Below are positions 1 through 6,566 of a stretch of DNA of 18,655 nt, piece by piece (position 1 is the stretch's first letter; every line of letters begins with the position of its first letter). The notes beneath the pieces are model-generated. The model searched no databases and was not told where the DNA came from. It saw only the letters and a program-made list of their open reading frames with translations. Both the position numbers and the translations under genes were made by a program. This DNA is from an uncultured Desulfomonile sp. Its GTDB lineage: Bacteria > Desulfobacterota > Desulfomonilia > Desulfomonilales > Desulfomonilaceae. The stretch is taken from contig CALDNG010000184.1 of the NCBI GenBank assembly GCA_937915285.1, positions 1-18,655 on the forward strand, given 5' to 3'.

Positions 1-57
1 GGTTGGGAGATATTATTTCTATTTTGATGAAGCATGTCTGCATTATAAGGGTTCATT

Positions 58-768
58 ATGAAAGCTGATTCTCCTGCAGCCAGAATATCTATTATCATAC
101 CCTGTTACAACGAAGTCAGCACCATAGAAAAGTTGGTAGATCGGGTAATTAAGGCTCCCGTAGTCCACAAGGAAATCATACTCGTTGATGATTGTTCAAC
201 CGATGGGACCAGTCAGTTGATCAGGGACAAGCTGGAATCCCTGGTAGAAAGGGTAGTCTATCACCAGTCAAATCAGGGTAAGGGAGCGGCCTTGAGGTCT
301 GGCATTCGTCTCTCAACCGGTGACATAGTAATCATTCAGGATGCTGATCTTGAGTACGATCCGAAAGAATATCCCAGACTCCTGGCGCCCATCCTCGATG
401 ATAAGGCCGACGTGGTTTACGGATCCAGATTTAGTGGAGGTGATCCACACAGGGTTCTTTATTTCTGGCATTACATCGGGAACAAATTTCTGACGCTTCT
501 CTCCAATATGTTCACCAACCTCAACCTGACCGATATGGAAACCTGCTACAAGGCATTCCGTGGAGAAATCATACGAAATATAAGTATCGAAGAAAACAGG
601 TTTGGATTCGAGCCGGAAATAACCGCAAAAATAGCCAGACTAAATTGCAGGATTTACGAAGTGGGCATATCCTACACTGGCAGGACCTACGAGCAGGGCA
701 AAAAAATTAATTATGTGGACGGCCTGCGAGCCATCTGGTGTATTTTTAAATTTTTTGTCAAGAAATGA
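58..768 (+). CDS. Family 2 glycosyltransferase, dolichol/polyprenyl-phosphate mannose synthase-like
   Basis: A 236-residue GT-A glycosyltransferase of the DPM1-like group. Such enzymes move a sugar from a nucleotide sugar to a polyprenyl phosphate at the inner face of the cytoplasmic membrane. The N-terminal strand SIIIPCYNE (about 11-19) is followed by VDDCSTDGT (43-51) and the metal-binding DADLEYDP (95-102). Later [11 protein letters not shown] (158-168) and GFEPEITAK (183-191) are typical of this branch. There is no C-terminal membrane domain, so it resembles soluble or peripheral DPM1-type enzymes rather than GtrB-type ones. The ATG follows AAGGG at a short distance. It stands alone in the window; its upstream context is cut off. 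The donor and acceptor cannot be read from the sequence. Confidence 0.93.
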   Translation: MKADSPAARISIIIPCYNEVSTIEKLVDRVIKAPVVHKEIILVDDCSTDGTSQLIRDKLESLVERVVYHQSNQGKGAALRSGIRLSTGDIVIIQDADLEYDPKEYPRLLAPILDDKADVVYGSRFSGGDPHRVLYFWHYIGNKFLTLLSNMFTNLNLTDMETCYKAFRGEIIRNISIEENRFGFEPEITAKIARLNCRIYEVGISYTGRTYEQGKKINYVDGLRAIWCIFKFFVKK

Positions 769-814
769 TCTATTCTGACACTCTGTCCCACCATTGATGA
801 AATTTCTGTCCAAC

Positions 815-843
815 CCCCTTCGGACAAACTCCATCCGGAGAGG
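815..843 (+). terminator. Hairpin after the glycosyltransferase, possible 3' end
   Basis: CCCCTTCGGA (815-824) pairs with TCCGGAGAGG (834-843) with one mismatch and one G-U pair, around a 9-base loop. It begins 46 bases after the stop codon. No run of T follows, so it is not a canonical intrinsic terminator. It could be a transcript-end stabiliser or a Rho-assisted end. Confidence 0.3.
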
Positions 844-895
844 CTTCCCCAGTTCGACCCAAAAGCCAAGACGATATGCTATTGTGGTTTTCTAT

Positions 896-924
896 TTGAC
901 AGATAGATAAAATCTATGTATCTT
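896..924 (+). promoter_or_regulatory. Candidate sigma-70 promoter of the yedE operon with a palindrome in its spacer
   Basis: A perfect -35 hexamer TTGACA (896-901) is separated by exactly 17 bases from TATCTT (919-924, four of six consensus bases). The spacer holds ATAGAT (903-908), AAA and ATCTAT (912-917), a perfect 6-base inverted repeat where a repressor could sit. Transcription would start near 931 and leave a leader of about 130 bases before the yedE start. This is read from sequence only; no regulator is known from the window. Confidence 0.5.
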
Positions 925-1064
925 TCACGCTGTAGTGTAGAAAACTTATTCCGTGTCTATCCTACGTTTATCAGGCCTCAAAGAGTCGGGCGCCAGTGGT
1001 TTGATTAACAGGGAACGAAAAGCCTTCAGGAGAGTTTGATCTTTCATTGAGTAAGGAGGGGAAT

Positions 1065-2159
1065 TTGGAAATCCGTAAAAATTTCTTCGCTGGAACAGGC
1101 GGGATCATAGCGGTAGGAGGCATCATCGGAATTTTGGCCGCCTTACTGCAAAAACTTGGTAATCCAGGCAACATGGGAATATGCGTTGCGTGTTTCGACC
1201 GTGATATTGCGGGGGCATTGGGATTACACCGTGCCGATGTTGTCCAGTATTTGCGGCCCGAAATCATTGGTTTTGTCTTGGGGTCATTTGTTGCCGCCCT
1301 GGCCTTCAAAGAATTCAAGCCACGTTCCGGATCGGCTCCGTTGGCCCGTTTTTTACTTGGAATGTGCGCCATGATAGGGGCCCTGGTATTTCTTGGATGC
1401 CCGTGGAGGGTTGTATTGAGACTGGCAGGGGGAGATGGCAATGCGCTTTTCGGTTTGCTGGGTTTGATATCTGGTGTGGGATTAGGGGTATTGTTTTTCA
1501 GACAGGGTTATAGCCTGGGGAGGAGCTCTAAACATAGCTTCGGTTTAGGTCTGTTGATGCCTTTGACAATCTTGGGACTTCTGGCCCTAAGGCTTATATT
1601 TGATCAGGTTCCGGGAGAACCTAAAAGCGGCGTTCTTTTTTACAGTGTCAAGGGCCCGGGATCTCAGCATGCTGCATTGGCAATATCTCTGGGCATAGGC
1701 CTTGTAGTAGGAGTTATTGCTCAAAGGAGCAGATTTTGCACCATGGGCGCCATTCGTGATCTGATTCTGTTCAAACAAACTCATCTCATGCTGGGTTTTT
1801 TGTCCCTGCTGGTTTTTGCATTTATTACCAACCTTATATTTGGACAGTTTCATCCCGGTTTTGCTGGGCAGCCGGTTGCCCATACCCAGAGTTTCTGGAA
1901 TTTTTCCGGCATGCTGGTAGCCGGACTGGCTTTTGCCTTGGCCGGTGGATGCCCCGGACGCCAGTTGTTCATGTCTGGAGAGGGTGATGGAGATGCTGCT
2001 GTTTTCGTGCTCGGAATGATAGTCGGCGCAGCTTTCGCCCACAATTGGGGGCTTGCCAGTTCACCTGCAGGAATTGGACCTCACGGAATGGCCGCTGTGA
2101 TCGTCTGCCTTGTAACCTGCCTCTTCATTGGAATAACCAACACAAGAAAAATGGCCTGA
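1065..2159 (+). CDS. yedE: YedE-family putative selenium transporter (YeeE/YedE membrane protein)
   Basis: A polytopic inner-membrane protein of the YeeE/YedE family, in the branch named as putative selenium transporters. The family is thought to move reactive sulfur or selenium species inward and hand them to TusA-like partners. I chose the TTG at 1065, giving 364 residues, because AAGGAGG (1053-1059) lies 5 bases upstream; the upstream in-frame TTG at 1047 has no comparable site. Family marks are GICVACF (38-44), GCPWR (111-115), RSRFCTMGAIRD (221-232) and GCPGRQL (295-301). The two Cys-containing GCPxR repeats line the conduit in related structures. Many hydrophobic segments run through the protein. 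It starts a four-gene unit; the TusA-like gene begins 14 bases after its stop. The exact substrate (Se or S) is inferred from family naming. Confidence 0.92.
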   Translation: MEIRKNFFAGTGGIIAVGGIIGILAALLQKLGNPGNMGICVACFDRDIAGALGLHRADVVQYLRPEIIGFVLGSFVAALAFKEFKPRSGSAPLARFLLGMCAMIGALVFLGCPWRVVLRLAGGDGNALFGLLGLISGVGLGVLFFRQGYSLGRSSKHSFGLGLLMPLTILGLLALRLIFDQVPGEPKSGVLFYSVKGPGSQHAALAISLGIGLVVGVIAQRSRFCTMGAIRDLILFKQTHLMLGFLSLLVFAFITNLIFGQFHPGFAGQPVAHTQSFWNFSGMLVAGLAFALAGGCPGRQLFMSGEGDGDAAVFVLGMIVGAAFAHNWGLASSPAGIGPHGMAAVIVCLVTCLFIGITNTRKMA

Positions 2160-2173
2160 CAAGGAGGAATCAC

Positions 2174-2389
2174 ATGTCTGAAACTGTTGATGCCCGAGGT
2201 CTTTCATGTCCTCAGCCTGTACTTCTAACCTTGAACAAGCTTTCAGGTATGACAGGCGGTGAATGTATTGTGATCGTTGATAATGAGGTGAGCCTTGAGA
2301 ATGTTAGCAGGGCGGCATCCAACAAGGGTTGGTCGGTGAACGATGTTTCTCAGGACGCTGAAGAATATCGAATACTGTTGAAGAAATGA
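2174..2389 (+). CDS. TusA/SirA-like sulfurtransferase-type protein, YedF N-terminal-like
   Basis: A 71-residue protein of the TusA/SirA/YedF fold. The signature DARGLSCPQPVLLT (6-19) carries the single conserved Cys12 in a CPxP motif, which in TusA holds a persulfide; in selenium-linked relatives it is proposed to hold a selenium adduct. The perfect Shine-Dalgarno AAGGAGG (2161-2167) fixes the ATG at 2174. Full-length YedF proteins have a second DsrE-like domain and about 200 residues. That domain is absent here, so this is a single-domain member. It follows yedE by 14 bases, the usual pairing in which the carrier receives what the transporter imports. Its last four bases overlap the next start (ATGA), pointing to coupled translation. 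Confidence 0.9.
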   Translation: MSETVDARGLSCPQPVLLTLNKLSGMTGGECIVIVDNEVSLENVSRAASNKGWSVNDVSQDAEEYRILLKK

Positions 2390-2961
2390 TGTCTCTCCTC
2401 AGAAAATTCTATCATGGACTAAGAGGAATTGCTGATCCTTCTGGGAATGTCACCAAGTCTGGAGTCTGCGACAGAGGGATCATTCTTTTTGACCACACAT
2501 CCGATGTCATCAAGGCTGAAGAAATCCTAAAGGCAGCGGGTGTGGATGTTTGTGTCAAAGGACCGCCCCCTGAAGTGCGCACCGGTTGTGACATGGCCGT
2601 AGAATTTCCGCTGGTTTGCGAACTTCAGGTGAATCAACTTCTTGAACAAAATCGGATCAAGCCGATAAGAATTCTGCCACTTCAGGATCTGCTGTTGCAA
2701 CCCGTGAGTCTTTTCAACACAAAAGACTATGGGGACTATTTGATGGTCCGAGCCGCCAACATGAAAATAACCGTAGACAAGAGTGACTTACGAATAGTCA
2801 ACATTTCTGGAGGCGGATGTCCCGATGTGCCCTATCTGGCAGATCGTCTTGTGGGCAGGACCTTGTTTGAAGCGCCTGAACCCCGATCCATGGGCAAGAC
2901 ATTGTGCGGTTATGCGCTTCAACTTGCTTATGAGGAGCTTAAAAAGCAATGTCATGGATGA
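2386..2961 (+). CDS. DUF3343 / putative Se/S carrier-domain protein with extra C-terminal cysteine domain
   Basis: A 191-residue protein. Residues about 30-105 look like the DUF3343 putative Se/S-carrier domain: strand GIILFDHTSDVIKAEEILKAAG, then GPPPEVRTGCDMAVEF, where Cys68 fills the position of the conserved domain cysteine. Residues about 115-187 are an added part, with GGGCPD (Cys145) and PRSMGKTLCGY (Cys174) as its main blocks; I do not know this part by name. Seven cysteines in all suggest thiol chemistry. Two adjacent ATG codons (2386 and 2389) could both start it; the first overlaps the upstream stop as ATGA. Position between a TusA-like carrier and a kinase-fold enzyme suggests a carrier or adaptor. 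That role is inference. Confidence 0.77.
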   Translation: MMSLLRKFYHGLRGIADPSGNVTKSGVCDRGIILFDHTSDVIKAEEILKAAGVDVCVKGPPPEVRTGCDMAVEFPLVCELQVNQLLEQNRIKPIRILPLQDLLLQPVSLFNTKDYGDYLMVRAANMKITVDKSDLRIVNISGGGCPDVPYLADRLVGRTLFEAPEPRSMGKTLCGYALQLAYEELKKQCHG

Positions 2962-3812
2962 TCTTGGGCACCGCTCCTTATGAGGACTTCCCGCTCGTTG
3001 AGAGCGCTTGCAGGCTACAGAACGGGGCTCTAATAATAGACGGACACAAAATTGGTGTGGCCAGGGGTACCCCGGCTCTCCTTGCCACCGCATGCCTTGC
3101 GGCTGAAGTGATGGGCATTGAAGGGCCACAAACCCTATTAGTTGGGGATATTGGGGATGGTAAAGGCAGCGCCAAACTTTATTCGAGGCTTCTGGACAAG
3201 ATTGCGGATGATTTACCGGAGGTTCTGGTATTTCACTATCTCCAGCCCGACCTCAATTACAGCCTCAAAATAAGTATGGGACTTGAAGAATTACCCAGAA
3301 AACCGCTCCTGGTCGCAGACGCTGGATACATGTATGTAGCCAAAATGAGTGGTTTGGCAAATGTTTATGACCTGTTTACGCCTGATATCGGGGAACTGGC
3401 TTTCCTTGCTGACGAAAAAGCGCCTCATCCTTTTTACACGAGAGGGTTCCTGCTCCAGGATGAGGCTGAAGCGCCTGAACTTGTAAAAAAAGCCTATAAG
3501 CATCAAAATGCTGCCCGTTATCTGCTTGTAAAAGGACGCAAAGACCTGGTAGCTGATGAAACAGGCATCATAGATGAAATTTCCGAGCCCTGCGTCGAGA
3601 ACATGGAACCTGTTGGCGGGACTGGAGACAGTTTGACCGGTCTGGTGAGCAGTCTTATAGCCAGCGGGTTCACGATAGATAAAGCAGCATCAGTAGCGGC
3701 AAGAGCGAACAGGTACATGGGATTTCTGGCTAATCCGACTCCTGCCTTTTCAATAGCTGAATGCCTGAAATTTCTGCCTGAAGCGCTGGAGAGAGTTGTT
3801 GACAACAAATGA
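2949..3812 (+). CDS. Ribokinase/NAD(P)HX-dehydratase-fold protein of unknown substrate, in the yedE operon
   Basis: A 287-residue protein of the ribokinase-like superfamily, closest in style to the ATP-dependent NAD(P)H-hydrate dehydratase (CARKD) branch. GDIGDGKGS (66-74), a DAGYMYVAK strand-turn (124-132), FTPDIGEL (143-150, like the TPHPGE block of that family) and VGGTGDSLTG (222-231) are visible. Asp227 of GTGD is the expected catalytic base. There is no YjeF N-terminal epimerase domain. It overlaps the DUF3343 gene by 13 bases from the ATG at 2949; an ATG at 2958 would give a 4-base ATGA overlap, so the start is uncertain by three codons. Its place in the yedE unit suggests an ATP-dependent step linked to selenium or sulfur handling, which is inference. 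It may also be a housekeeping NAD(P)HX enzyme caught in the operon. Confidence 0.72.
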   Translation: MSWMILGTAPYEDFPLVESACRLQNGALIIDGHKIGVARGTPALLATACLAAEVMGIEGPQTLLVGDIGDGKGSAKLYSRLLDKIADDLPEVLVFHYLQPDLNYSLKISMGLEELPRKPLLVADAGYMYVAKMSGLANVYDLFTPDIGELAFLADEKAPHPFYTRGFLLQDEAEAPELVKKAYKHQNAARYLLVKGRKDLVADETGIIDEISEPCVENMEPVGGTGDSLTGLVSSLIASGFTIDKAASVAARANRYMGFLANPTPAFSIAECLKFLPEALERVVDNK

Positions 3813-3827
3813 CGATGTCCCGGAGAA

Positions 3828-4385
3828 CTAGCCATTCTTGAAACGCTGATCGCTCTCGAGCAACAACTCTATGTCCTTGACTATCCTGTCAACCCAGTGA
3901 GGTTGAAAGGTTTCTGTAAGATAGCTCATGTTGTAATGCCTGAGCCCCCACTTCCAAACCATGCAGTCGGCCACCAGTTCCACATGTTCCTTGAACCTGG
4001 CCCTGTCACCTCGAAGCTCCGGCCACTCTTCTTCAGGAGATAGCCCCGCCACTACATGCCCCAGCTCTCTCAATATAGCCCCAAGAAACCTGTTTTCAGT
4101 CCAGTCAACGCATTCTCTGCAAATTGAGATAGTGTATTCTCTGGATTCTTTTGATCCCGAGGATCTTGTCTTCATTCCAAACGGGATTTTTGGATCGCGT
4201 ATGATTTCAATCGACAAGGTCCGTGCGCCGGATAGAAACATATCCTGTTCCTGGACAGGCAACAAATTCATGGCCTTGACTAAAAGAGCTTGCATCCTTT
4301 GGGTGTGTTCCCGATTTTTTAACGATTGATCGGTTGCAACTGTCGAATGAACATATTTCATCATTCTTTCAGAACGTTCGGACAT
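3828..4385 (-). CDS. Unrecognised protein with degenerate zincin-like (RELGH) motif
   Basis: A 185-residue soluble protein I cannot assign to a named family. Residues 101-110 read LGAILRELGH, the shape of a zinc-peptidase HExxH helix, except that the first His is Arg (codon AGA). An ELVADCMVWKWG segment (136-147) follows, resembling the downstream glutamate helix (E..AD) of IrrE/ImmA-like zincins. With the first ligand missing, ordinary zinc catalysis would not be expected. No signal peptide or membrane segment is seen. It begins 26 bases after the TPR gene on the same strand, so the two probably share a transcript. No strong Shine-Dalgarno precedes the ATG at 4385; Met8 or Met9 could also start it. 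Its end lies 15 bases from the convergent kinase-fold gene. Confidence 0.72.
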   Translation of the reverse strand: MSERSERMMKYVHSTVATDQSLKNREHTQRMQALLVKAMNLLPVQEQDMFLSGARTLSIEIIRDPKIPFGMKTRSSGSKESREYTISICRECVDWTENRFLGAILRELGHVVAGLSPEEEWPELRGDRARFKEHVELVADCMVWKWGLRHYNMSYLTETFQPHWVDRIVKDIELLLESDQRFKNG

Positions 4386-4411
4386 TTGTGAATCTTTCTT
4401 TTTGCTCTAAA

Positions 4412-5629
4412 CTACCAAAGACTGGAAAAGGGGTTTTCCTTAACCGGAGCTTTTTGCTCTGCTACTTTTTGATTGGTAATCCCCCATTTGGACATGAGTT
4501 CCTGTACCTCTTTATTTGATGGATCCAGGGAAGCCGCTTTATGGAGTGCGCTAACCGCTTCCTGATTCTGGTTTAATTCGCGCATCACTTCAGCATGGTT
4601 ACGATAAATCTCGGGAGCCAGCGGACCAGCCACTGAAATCGCCTTTTCGGAATTCCTCCTGGCAAGCTGAGGATTCCTGAATTTTTCGTCTTTGGCTGAA
4701 GCATAGAGCAAGGCTAAGCCGGCATAGGCAGGAGCCGATCTCTTGTCCAGTTCTATCGACTTCTCGAAGTCATTTTTTGCCAGTTCATATTCTCCAAGCT
4801 TGTAATAGGCCGTACCCCTGTCCTTAAGCAGTAGAGGTGAATCAGGATTCATTTCGATTACCTTGCTGAATTCCTCCACCGCTTTGTCATGGCGCCCCAG
4901 ACCACTGAGCGCCTGACCCTTGTTGTGGTAGGCAGACGAGTATTTTGAATTAAGGTCTATAGCCTGATTAAAATCCTCTATCGCCTTGTCGAATTGCTTC
5001 AACCTCATGTATGCGACACCTCGGTTATTAAAAAACATTGAGTTTGAAGAATCCAGTTTGATGGCCTTATCAAAATCCTCTATTGCCTTTTCATAATTAC
5101 CGGCTCCATTGAGGGCAAAACCCCTGTTGTTGAAATATCGCGCATCGCCCGGATTCAGTAATATGGCCTTATCAAAATCCCTTATGGCTTTGTCGTATTC
5201 GTTCTTTCCGTTGTAGGAAAAACCGCGTGTGTTAAATGCCTCTGAGGAGGTCGGCTCTAGTCGGACTGCATTGGAAAGGGCTTCGATCGCCTTGTCATAT
5301 TCGTTAACCGCATTGTAAGCGAAGCCGAGCCTGGTAAATGCCGCAGAATAAGCCGGATCCAGTCTCACGGCCTGCTGGAGGTCCTTTAAGGCAGACTTGG
5401 GATCACCACGCCTGAGATAAAGTTCACCCCTTTTGGCCAATGCATGAGCGGATTGAGGCGCCATCTTCAGGGCCTCATTGTATCTGTTCAGGGCGTCATC
5501 AAGAGCGCCGCTGTCTTCGAAATCAACTCCACTCCTGTAGATTTCAGTGAAGTTCTCTGGAAACACCAATCCGCAAGACAACACAACCATCAAAACCACG
5601 CAGACAGAAATCAGTTTGCGTTGACCCAT
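4412..5629 (-). CDS. Exported tetratricopeptide-repeat protein, ten TPR units
   Basis: A 405-residue protein with an N-terminal signal (basic MGQRK, then a hydrophobic run to about residue 23). It is followed by ten 34-residue TPR units from about residue 27 to 370, most ending in a DP, NP or LD/LN-type turn after a YDKAI core. TPR arrays bind protein partners, so an envelope scaffold role is likely. VVLSCG (17-22) is close to a lipobox but has Leu in the -2 position, so lipoprotein processing is possible rather than clear. The C-terminus ends in a charged, Lys-rich tail after the repeats. AAGGAG on the minus strand (5646-5641) lies 11 bases before the ATG. Middle repeats are very alike even at DNA level. 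It probably leads a two-gene unit with the 185-residue protein. Confidence 0.93.
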   Translation of the reverse strand: MGQRKLISVCVVLMVVLSCGLVFPENFTEIYRSGVDFEDSGALDDALNRYNEALKMAPQSAHALAKRGELYLRRGDPKSALKDLQQAVRLDPAYSAAFTRLGFAYNAVNEYDKAIEALSNAVRLEPTSSEAFNTRGFSYNGKNEYDKAIRDFDKAILLNPGDARYFNNRGFALNGAGNYEKAIEDFDKAIKLDSSNSMFFNNRGVAYMRLKQFDKAIEDFNQAIDLNSKYSSAYHNKGQALSGLGRHDKAVEEFSKVIEMNPDSPLLLKDRGTAYYKLGEYELAKNDFEKSIELDKRSAPAYAGLALLYASAKDEKFRNPQLARRNSEKAISVAGPLAPEIYRNHAEVMRELNQNQEAVSALHKAASLDPSNKEVQELMSKWGITNQKVAEQKAPVKENPFSSLW

Positions 5630-5724
5630 AAGAAATACTTCTCCTTACAGTCCAGAGCGATATATAGTGTAGAAGGACTCAACACACTTTTCATAACGTA
5701 ATTCAAATCTATAACTTTTTTAAG

Positions 5725-5766
5725 GCCGCCTGGCAAGCTTGGGGGAAAGTCCAATGCCCAGGCGGC
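5725..5766 (+). promoter_or_regulatory. Strong leader hairpin upstream of the nitroreductase gene
   Basis: GCCGCCTGG (5725-5733) pairs perfectly with CCAGGCGGC (5758-5766). Inside, TTGG (5739-5742) can pair with CCAA (5751-5754), giving a two-step hairpin. It ends four bases before the Shine-Dalgarno AGGGG (5770-5774) and 13 bases before the ATG. A TATAAC (5710-5715) upstream could be a -10 element that would start the RNA at the foot of the hairpin, but the matching -35 is poor. No T run follows on either strand, so it is not an intrinsic terminator. I do not recognise a known riboswitch class. Confidence 0.55.
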
Positions 5767-5779
5767 AATAGGGGTAACA

Positions 5780-6433
5780 ATGGATATCCAGACAGCTATG
5801 GAAAATCGCTCCAGTTGCCGGAGTTATTTGGACGAATCAGTGTCTCACGACCTAATCCGGGAAATCCTCTCAGACGCATCAAGGGCGCCTTCCGCTCTTA
5901 ACATGCAGCCGTGGGAAATCCATGTGGTAATGGGCTCAGAGAGGAAAAGGCTCTCAAGGAAGCTTATAAAATCTTACAGGGAGCGAGGAGTCACGTGTGG
6001 TCCGGGCGCTTCAAAACAGTTACCTGGGGTCTTCATGGCCCGTGCTCGCAAATGCGCGGATGACATGGTCCCAATGGTTCAGAAAATGGGCATTGATTTT
6101 AAGGAGTTCGTAAATGAAGGAAGTCTCAACTTTTACGGGGCGCCTTGCGTTGTATTCATTTTCATGGATGACAGCTTTCCTCCGGAACGGATGGTAGATG
6201 CGGGAGCCTTCATGGGGTTTCTTACACTATCAGCTTTTTCAAAAGGCCTCGGTTCATGTCCAATTGGATTGGTAAACTCATATTCCGCAGAGATTCGTGA
6301 CTTTCTCAACATCCCTGAATCAAAAAACCTAGTGATCTCAGTAGCGCTTGGAAAGACTGACTCCTCCAAACCAATCAATGGGTTCAGGACTCAACGCGCA
6401 ACGCTCGATGAGGTAATTCGCTGGATCGACTAG
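5780..6433 (+). CDS. Nitroreductase-family FMN oxidoreductase
   Basis: A 217-residue member of the nitroreductase superfamily, flavoenzymes that use NAD(P)H to reduce nitro groups, quinones, enones or flavins. The N-terminal FMN phosphate-binding block is RSSCRSY (10-16), followed by APSALNMQPWEI (36-47), the family's FMN-contact segment. GLGSCPIG (156-163) and VALGKTD (188-194) form the second FMN-contact region and C-terminal strand. Length is normal for a single-domain cytoplasmic homodimer. The ATG sits 5 bases after AGGGG (5770-5774). The gene stands alone between a divergent TPR gene and the aminotransferase, with hairpins at both ends. Substrate cannot be told from sequence, since superfamily branches differ in small insertions. 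Confidence 0.92.
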   Translation: MDIQTAMENRSSCRSYLDESVSHDLIREILSDASRAPSALNMQPWEIHVVMGSERKRLSRKLIKSYRERGVTCGPGASKQLPGVFMARARKCADDMVPMVQKMGIDFKEFVNEGSLNFYGAPCVVFIFMDDSFPPERMVDAGAFMGFLTLSAFSKGLGSCPIGLVNSYSAEIRDFLNIPESKNLVISVALGKTDSSKPINGFRTQRATLDEVIRWID

Positions 6434-6456
6434 CCACCAACCATAGTTCGATCCAG
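6421..6456 (+). terminator. Perfect 9-bp hairpin spanning the nitroreductase stop codon
   Basis: CTGGATCGA (6421-6429) is the exact reverse complement of TCGATCCAG (6448-6456), with an 18-base loop that contains the TAG stop (6431-6433). A second, partly competing pairing AACCAT (6439-6444) with ATGGTT (6473-6478) ends in TTTT. No long T tract follows the first hairpin. It may protect or define the transcript 3' end. Confidence 0.35.
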
Positions 6457-6505
6457 ACCCCTAGGTTGCGCAATGGTTTTGGCCAGAATATGAATGAGAT
6501 ATGAT

Positions 6506-6534
6506 TTGAATTATTACACTGGCTTATGTATGAT
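6506..6534 (+). promoter_or_regulatory. Candidate sigma-70 promoter of the aminotransferase gene
   Basis: TTGAAT (6506-6511, four of six) and TATGAT (6529-6534, five of six) are spaced by 17 bases. Transcription would start near 6541, leaving a leader of about 25 bases with the AGCGAGG ribosome site just before the ATG at 6567. Confidence 0.5.
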
Positions 6535-6566
6535 TCGGGCCTGCAATATTCATCAAGCGAGGTTTC

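Noticed and set aside
24..49. Promoter-like TTGATG and TATAAG before the glycosyltransferase
   Set aside because: Spacer would be 14 bases, too short, and the -10 overlaps the ribosome site.
971..1441. Minus-strand frame of 156 codons overlapping yedE
   Set aside because: It is antisense to a clear membrane-protein gene and has Pro/Ala/Lys-rich low-complexity content typical of a shadow frame.
1065..3812. In-frame TGA selenocysteine codon in the yedE unit
   Set aside because: Each reading frame ends at a sensible family C-terminus or at a coupled overlap; no protein appears to continue past TGA and no SECIS-like hairpin was seen directly after a stop.
6434..6480. tRNA-like string GTTCGATCC after the nitroreductase
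   Set aside because: The flanking five bases on each side of the loop do not pair, and no acceptor or anticodon stem can be built. It is one arm of the stop-codon hairpin.
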